Origin: Emcibacteraceae bacterium
Lineage (GTDB): Bacteria; Pseudomonadota; Alphaproteobacteria; Sphingomonadales; Emcibacteraceae
DNA: 9,741 nucleotides
Assembly (NCBI GenBank): GCA_016763335.1
Contig: JAESUD010000109.1
Span: forward strand, 1 to 9,741
Direction: 5' to 3'
Under the pieces are notes generated by a model that worked only from the letters and a program-made list of their open reading frames with translations, did no database searches and was not told where the DNA came from. Shown one piece after another: positions 7,768-9,741 of this stretch (position 1 is its first letter; each line of letters begins with the position of its first letter). A program made the position numbers and the translations under genes.

Positions 7768-8820
7768 TTATTGAAAATTTTCAAGCGGTAGACTTAATCT
7801 TTGTCCTGGATAAATTAAATTAGGGTCACCAATAATCTCCAGATTAGCACCAAAAATGACAGTATAATGATACCCTGCCCCATATAACTTTCTAGCAATA
7901 TGCCATAAACTATTACCCGGATTAACAACAACATCACCAGTGGCACGTTTTTTATCAATTGCAATATACGGGTTAAACGGTTGGGAAATTCTTACCTCAA
8001 CATTACCGTCAAGCAATAACTGATCGAGCCTGATCACATGTTCTTCTGCGCTTAACTGTTGTTCAATCTCAAACTTCCATACCCCTTGTTCACCAATTGT
8101 CACTTCACCGATAAATTCATTATCAAGGTAAATTCTGATATTGGCATCTGGTGCGGCGCTACCATTTATAATGGTCTTTCCATTATCGGTATAATCAAGG
8201 GCATCAAACGAGAGACCTTTGGTTGCCGCAACCATATTAACATTTTTTGGTTTTTGCAAAACACGGCTCGGTCCGTTTCCGCTACGTGGTGTAAGGATCG
8301 CAACAACACCGTCCATATCATCATTATTAAAATCGACATTATTTCTATCAGGAACTGCGACAATAACAATATCACTGGATGCAATTTCAAAATCACTGGC
8401 TGTTTTTGAAACGATGCTAAGCTCCGTAGGACCTACGGGTAGTGGTTCATCAAATAACAAAACCCATTCACCGTTTCTGTCCGCAATTGCAGAGCCAATA
8501 GGTTCATCTTTGGCATAAATAACAACATCACTATTCGGTTCAGCACGTCCCGCAATAACGCCTGTGCCATTTCGACTGATCCTGACAACATCAAAACTAG
8601 GCACTACAATCGGCGCAACAGCCGGCAATGTTCCACCAGATGATGGAGTATCAACTGGTAAGCCCGCACCTTCCAATGCATCAAAATCAGTATCGGAACC
8701 ATCATCCGCTAGAAAAACAACCCAAATAACCGCACAGACGGCAGCTATGGCCAAAAGAGAAAGACTAAATTTAAGTCCTGAACCCTGCTTATTGTTTTGT
8801 TGATTTAAATAGTCACTCAA
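7768..8820 (-). CDS. Membrane-anchored LysM protein with two Ig-like modules
   Basis: This is a 350-residue envelope protein. A short cytoplasmic N-terminus with lysines (K11, K17) leads into one hydrophobic segment (about 17-37) and then an acidic, Pro/Gly/Ser-rich linker. This fits a type II inner-membrane anchor with the bulk in the periplasm. Two repeated modules follow. The first is about 75-155 (ISRNGTGVIAGRAEPNSDVVIY) and the second about 204-279 (GKTIINGSAAPDANIRIYLD). Both show the 'G-A-P-N/D-x-x-V/I-x-I-Y-x-D' pattern of bacterial Ig-like (BIG) domains, including a following G-x-W core. The C-terminal LysM domain (about 297-346: VVNPGNSLWHIARKLYG, then ANLEIIGDPNLIYPGQRLSLP) should bind peptidoglycan. 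No catalytic domain is present, so a scaffold or cell-wall tether role is inferred. The start is a TTG at 8820; an in-frame TGA at 8829-8827 rules out a longer form, and only a weak GGA (8833-8831) precedes it. A promoter and dyad lie upstream. Confidence 0.88.
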   Translation of the reverse strand: MSDYLNQQNNKQGSGLKFSLSLLAIAAVCAVIWVVFLADDGSDTDFDALEGAGLPVDTPSSGGTLPAVAPIVVPSFDVVRISRNGTGVIAGRAEPNSDVVIYAKDEPIGSAIADRNGEWVLLFDEPLPVGPTELSIVSKTASDFEIASSDIVIVAVPDRNNVDFNNDDMDGVVAILTPRSGNGPSRVLQKPKNVNMVAATKGLSFDALDYTDNGKTIINGSAAPDANIRIYLDNEFIGEVTIGEQGVWKFEIEQQLSAEEHVIRLDQLLLDGNVEVRISQPFNPYIAIDKKRATGDVVVNPGNSLWHIARKLYGAGYHYTVIFGANLEIIGDPNLIYPGQRLSLPLENFQ

Positions 8821-8826
8821 TTTTTT

Positions 8827-8851
8827 TCAATCCAACTTCATAAAAATGAAG
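8827..8851 (-). promoter_or_regulatory. 5'-UTR hairpin and four-codon upstream reading frame before the LysM gene
   Basis: On the - strand, CTTCAT (8851-8846) and ATGAAG (8841-8836) form a perfect 6-base stem with a TTTT loop. The 3' arm begins the short frame ATG AAG TTG GAT TGA (Met-Lys-Leu-Asp-stop, 8841-8827). It is in the same frame as the LysM gene and ends six bases before its TTG start. No ribosome site is evident for the mini-frame. The hairpin and frame could tune initiation at the weak TTG, or both may be chance in AT-rich DNA. Confidence 0.35.
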
Positions 8852-8874
8852 CATTACAACATTATTGATAACAC

Positions 8875-8897
8875 TTATATAGTCGTTGACTATATAA
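8875..8897. promoter_or_regulatory. Perfect dyad, candidate operator between the LysM and LOG genes
   Basis: Ten-base arms TTATATAGTC (8875-8884) and GACTATATAA (8888-8897) are exact inverted copies around a GTT centre. The right arm contains the predicted -10 box of the leftward LysM promoter, and the centre lies near the predicted start of transcription, a classic position for a dimeric repressor. No regulator gene is visible nearby, so the protein that would bind is unknown. It could instead act as an RNA hairpin at the 5' end of the transcript. Confidence 0.55.
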
Positions 8898-8919
8898 ATA
8901 CTAGTGTGTTTTTTGCCAA
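8891..8919 (-). promoter_or_regulatory. Candidate sigma-70-type promoter of the LysM gene
   Basis: On the - strand the -35 box TTGGCA (8919-8914, five of six to consensus) is separated by exactly 17 bases from TATATA (8896-8891, four of six). Transcription would start near 8884, giving a leader of about 63 bases. The complementary TTGCCA (8913-8918) could serve as a back-to-back -35 for the rightward LOG gene with a weaker AATAAA at 8935-8940 (16-base spacer); that second promoter is poorly supported. Confidence 0.5.
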
Positions 8920-9007
8920 ACATTGTATTCTGCTAATAAATAACCCTCACATATTTCTTTTAAAAATAAAATTTGTCAAATATGTGGCTAAATAATAAGA
9001 TTATCAA

Positions 9008-9592
9008 ATGACAAAAATAAACTCTCTATGCATTTATTGTGGATCACGGTCCAGCAATAATAAAAATTTCCAAATTCTGGCCAAAAGAATGGGTGAAATT
9101 CTCGCTAAAAATAATATTAAACTCATTTATGGTGGTGGCAATGTAGGCCTTATGGGCATCATCGCCACAAGCACATTGAAAAATGGTGGTGAAGTTCACG
9201 GTATTATTCCGTCCCACCTCCACGAAACAGAGGTAGCCCATGAACATTTAACCAAACTTACAATCGTTGATAATATGCATCAACGAAAGCGAATGATGTT
9301 TGATCAATCAGATGCCTTTATTGTCTTACCTGGTAGCATCGGAACATTAGATGAAACCATTGAAGCCATTACTTGGAAACAGCTTAAATTACACGACAAG
9401 CCAATTATATTGTTAAATTCTGAAAACTATTGGGAACCATTCATTGACCTATTAAAAAACATCATAAGTTATGACTTTATGACTGATGACACATTAAAAC
9501 TGTTTAATGTCGTTAATAGTGCAGAAGAAGTACTGCCATTACTAGAAAAACTACCAGAGCCAAAAATTGATCCAAAAAACACTTTAATTTAA
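9008..9592 (+). CDS. LOG family protein (TIGR00730), putative cytokinin riboside 5'-monophosphate phosphoribohydrolase / nucleotide N-glycosidase
   Basis: This 194-residue cytosolic Rossmann-fold protein is of normal length for the family. Family members cleave the N-glycosidic bond of nucleoside 5'-monophosphates (AMP or cytokinin nucleotides) to free base plus ribose 5-phosphate; the bacterial role is often unclear. Motifs seen in order are CIYCGSRSS (8-16), YGGGNVGLMG (41-50), MHQRKRMM with the likely essential R93 (90-97), and LPGSIGTLDE (107-116). The last is the PGGxGTxxE nucleotide-binding and catalytic motif, with Ser110 replacing the second glycine; E116 is kept. The segment ITWKQLKLHDKPIILLN also matches the family. 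The start ATG has only a weak AAGA (8997-9000) seven bases upstream. It diverges from the LysM gene across a 187-base region and precedes icd by 123 bases on the same strand. Lysine decarboxylase, an old label for this family, is not supported. Confidence 0.93.
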   Translation: MTKINSLCIYCGSRSSNNKNFQILAKRMGEILAKNNIKLIYGGGNVGLMGIIATSTLKNGGEVHGIIPSHLHETEVAHEHLTKLTIVDNMHQRKRMMFDQSDAFIVLPGSIGTLDETIEAITWKQLKLHDKPIILLNSENYWEPFIDLLKNIISYDFMTDDTLKLFNVVNSAEEVLPLLEKLPEPKIDPKNTLI

Positions 9593-9715
9593 CGAAAAAA
9601 TCTATTCTTCCCTTTAAAGTTCACGGCACAAATGTTACGTTGCGCCAAAGAGTTTACAATTCATAAACAGCTATTGCCAACCCACGGCATATAACAAAAA
9701 ACTAAAAGGACTAAC
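9593..9715 (+). promoter_or_regulatory. Leader/promoter region of icd with a strong ribosome binding site
   Basis: AAGGA at 9706-9710 lies five bases before the icd ATG and is the best ribosome site in the right part of the window. The heptamer CACGGCA occurs twice (9622-9628 and 9683-9689), 61 bases apart. An imperfect hairpin, GGCACAA (9625-9631) with TTGCGCC (9640-9646), pairs at six of seven positions. TACAAT (9655-9660) could be a -10 box but has no good -35. No terminator with a U-run is visible for the LOG gene. Confidence 0.4.
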
Positions 9716-9741
9716 ATGGCTAAGATTAAAGTAGACAATCC
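9716..9741 (+). CDS. icd: Isocitrate dehydrogenase (NADP-dependent), first eight codons only, cut by window edge
   Basis: The visible residues MAKIKVDNP (the proline from an incomplete codon CC-) match the conserved N-terminus of the alphaproteobacterial NADP-dependent isocitrate dehydrogenase, which normally continues with VVELDGDEMTR. The enzyme would oxidise isocitrate to 2-oxoglutarate in the TCA cycle. An AAGGA site five bases upstream supports this ATG. Identification rests on nine residues and is therefore tentative, although the match is distinctive. Confidence 0.72.

Noticed and set aside
7741..7772. Possible bidirectional terminator between the 139-residue gene and the LysM gene
   Set aside because: A 7-base pairing of AATAAAA with TTTTATT is possible, but it is all A/T with an 18-base loop, so it would be too weak for an intrinsic terminator.
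7771..7784. 14-base palindrome TTGAAAATTTTCAA
   Set aside because: It encodes the last residues of the LysM protein (ENFQ), leaves no loop, and is all A/T apart from one G and one C, so it is easily explained by chance.
8059..8409. A 116-codon + strand open frame inside the LysM gene
   Set aside because: It is antisense to a well-supported LysM/Ig-like gene and its translation resembles no protein; other internal frames (for example 2786-3109 and 781-1014 on the - strand within the RND gene) were rejected for the same reason.
8973..9001. TTGTCA as a -35 box for the LOG gene
   Set aside because: A -10 at normal spacing would fall almost on the start codon and does not match the consensus.

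Overview
The window looks like a stretch of an alphaproteobacterial chromosome with moderately low GC, and lower GC to the right of about 7.2 kb. Supporting signs are an Atm1-type ABC exporter followed by psd and pssA on one strand, short alphaproteobacterial-style forms of Psd and PssA, a membrane-anchored LysM protein of a type familiar from this class, and the first codons of an isocitrate dehydrogenase (MAKIKVDNP) at the right edge. The genus cannot be fixed from this sequence; a marine lineage such as Kordiimonadales or Emcibacterales would fit, but that is a guess.

Left part (1-3808, + strand): the 3' two-thirds of an RND periplasmic adaptor gene, then a complete 1054-residue RND inner-membrane pump. 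Together they form the inner part of a tripartite efflux system. No outer-membrane channel gene is visible. The pump keeps one TM4 aspartate and the TM11 arginine, but it lacks the second TM4 aspartate and the TM10 lysine of AcrB.

Middle part (3814-7192, - strand): a likely three-gene operon read right to left: an Atm1-type ABC exporter, then psd, then pssA. PssA makes phosphatidylserine and Psd decarboxylates it to phosphatidylethanolamine, so this is the whole last branch of PE synthesis. The operon converges on the RND gene with only 5 bases between stop codons. An 11-base inverted repeat lies just inside the 3' end of pssA.

Right part (7193-9741): a 139-residue protein of unknown function (+), converging on an inner-membrane-anchored protein with two Ig-like modules and a C-terminal LysM domain (-). 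That gene is divergent from a LOG-family (cytokinin riboside 5'-monophosphate phosphoribohydrolase-like) gene (+). The LysM/LOG intergenic region holds the clearest regulatory signal in the window: a perfect 10-base-arm dyad lying over the predicted -10 element of the LysM promoter. The window ends eight codons into icd.

Most of this is housekeeping and envelope biology. I see no mobile element, CRISPR array, RNA gene or obvious new multi-gene system. The items most worth checking are the altered RND proton-relay residues, the LysM/LOG operator-like dyad, the pssA 3'-end inverted repeat and the unrecognised 139-residue protein.
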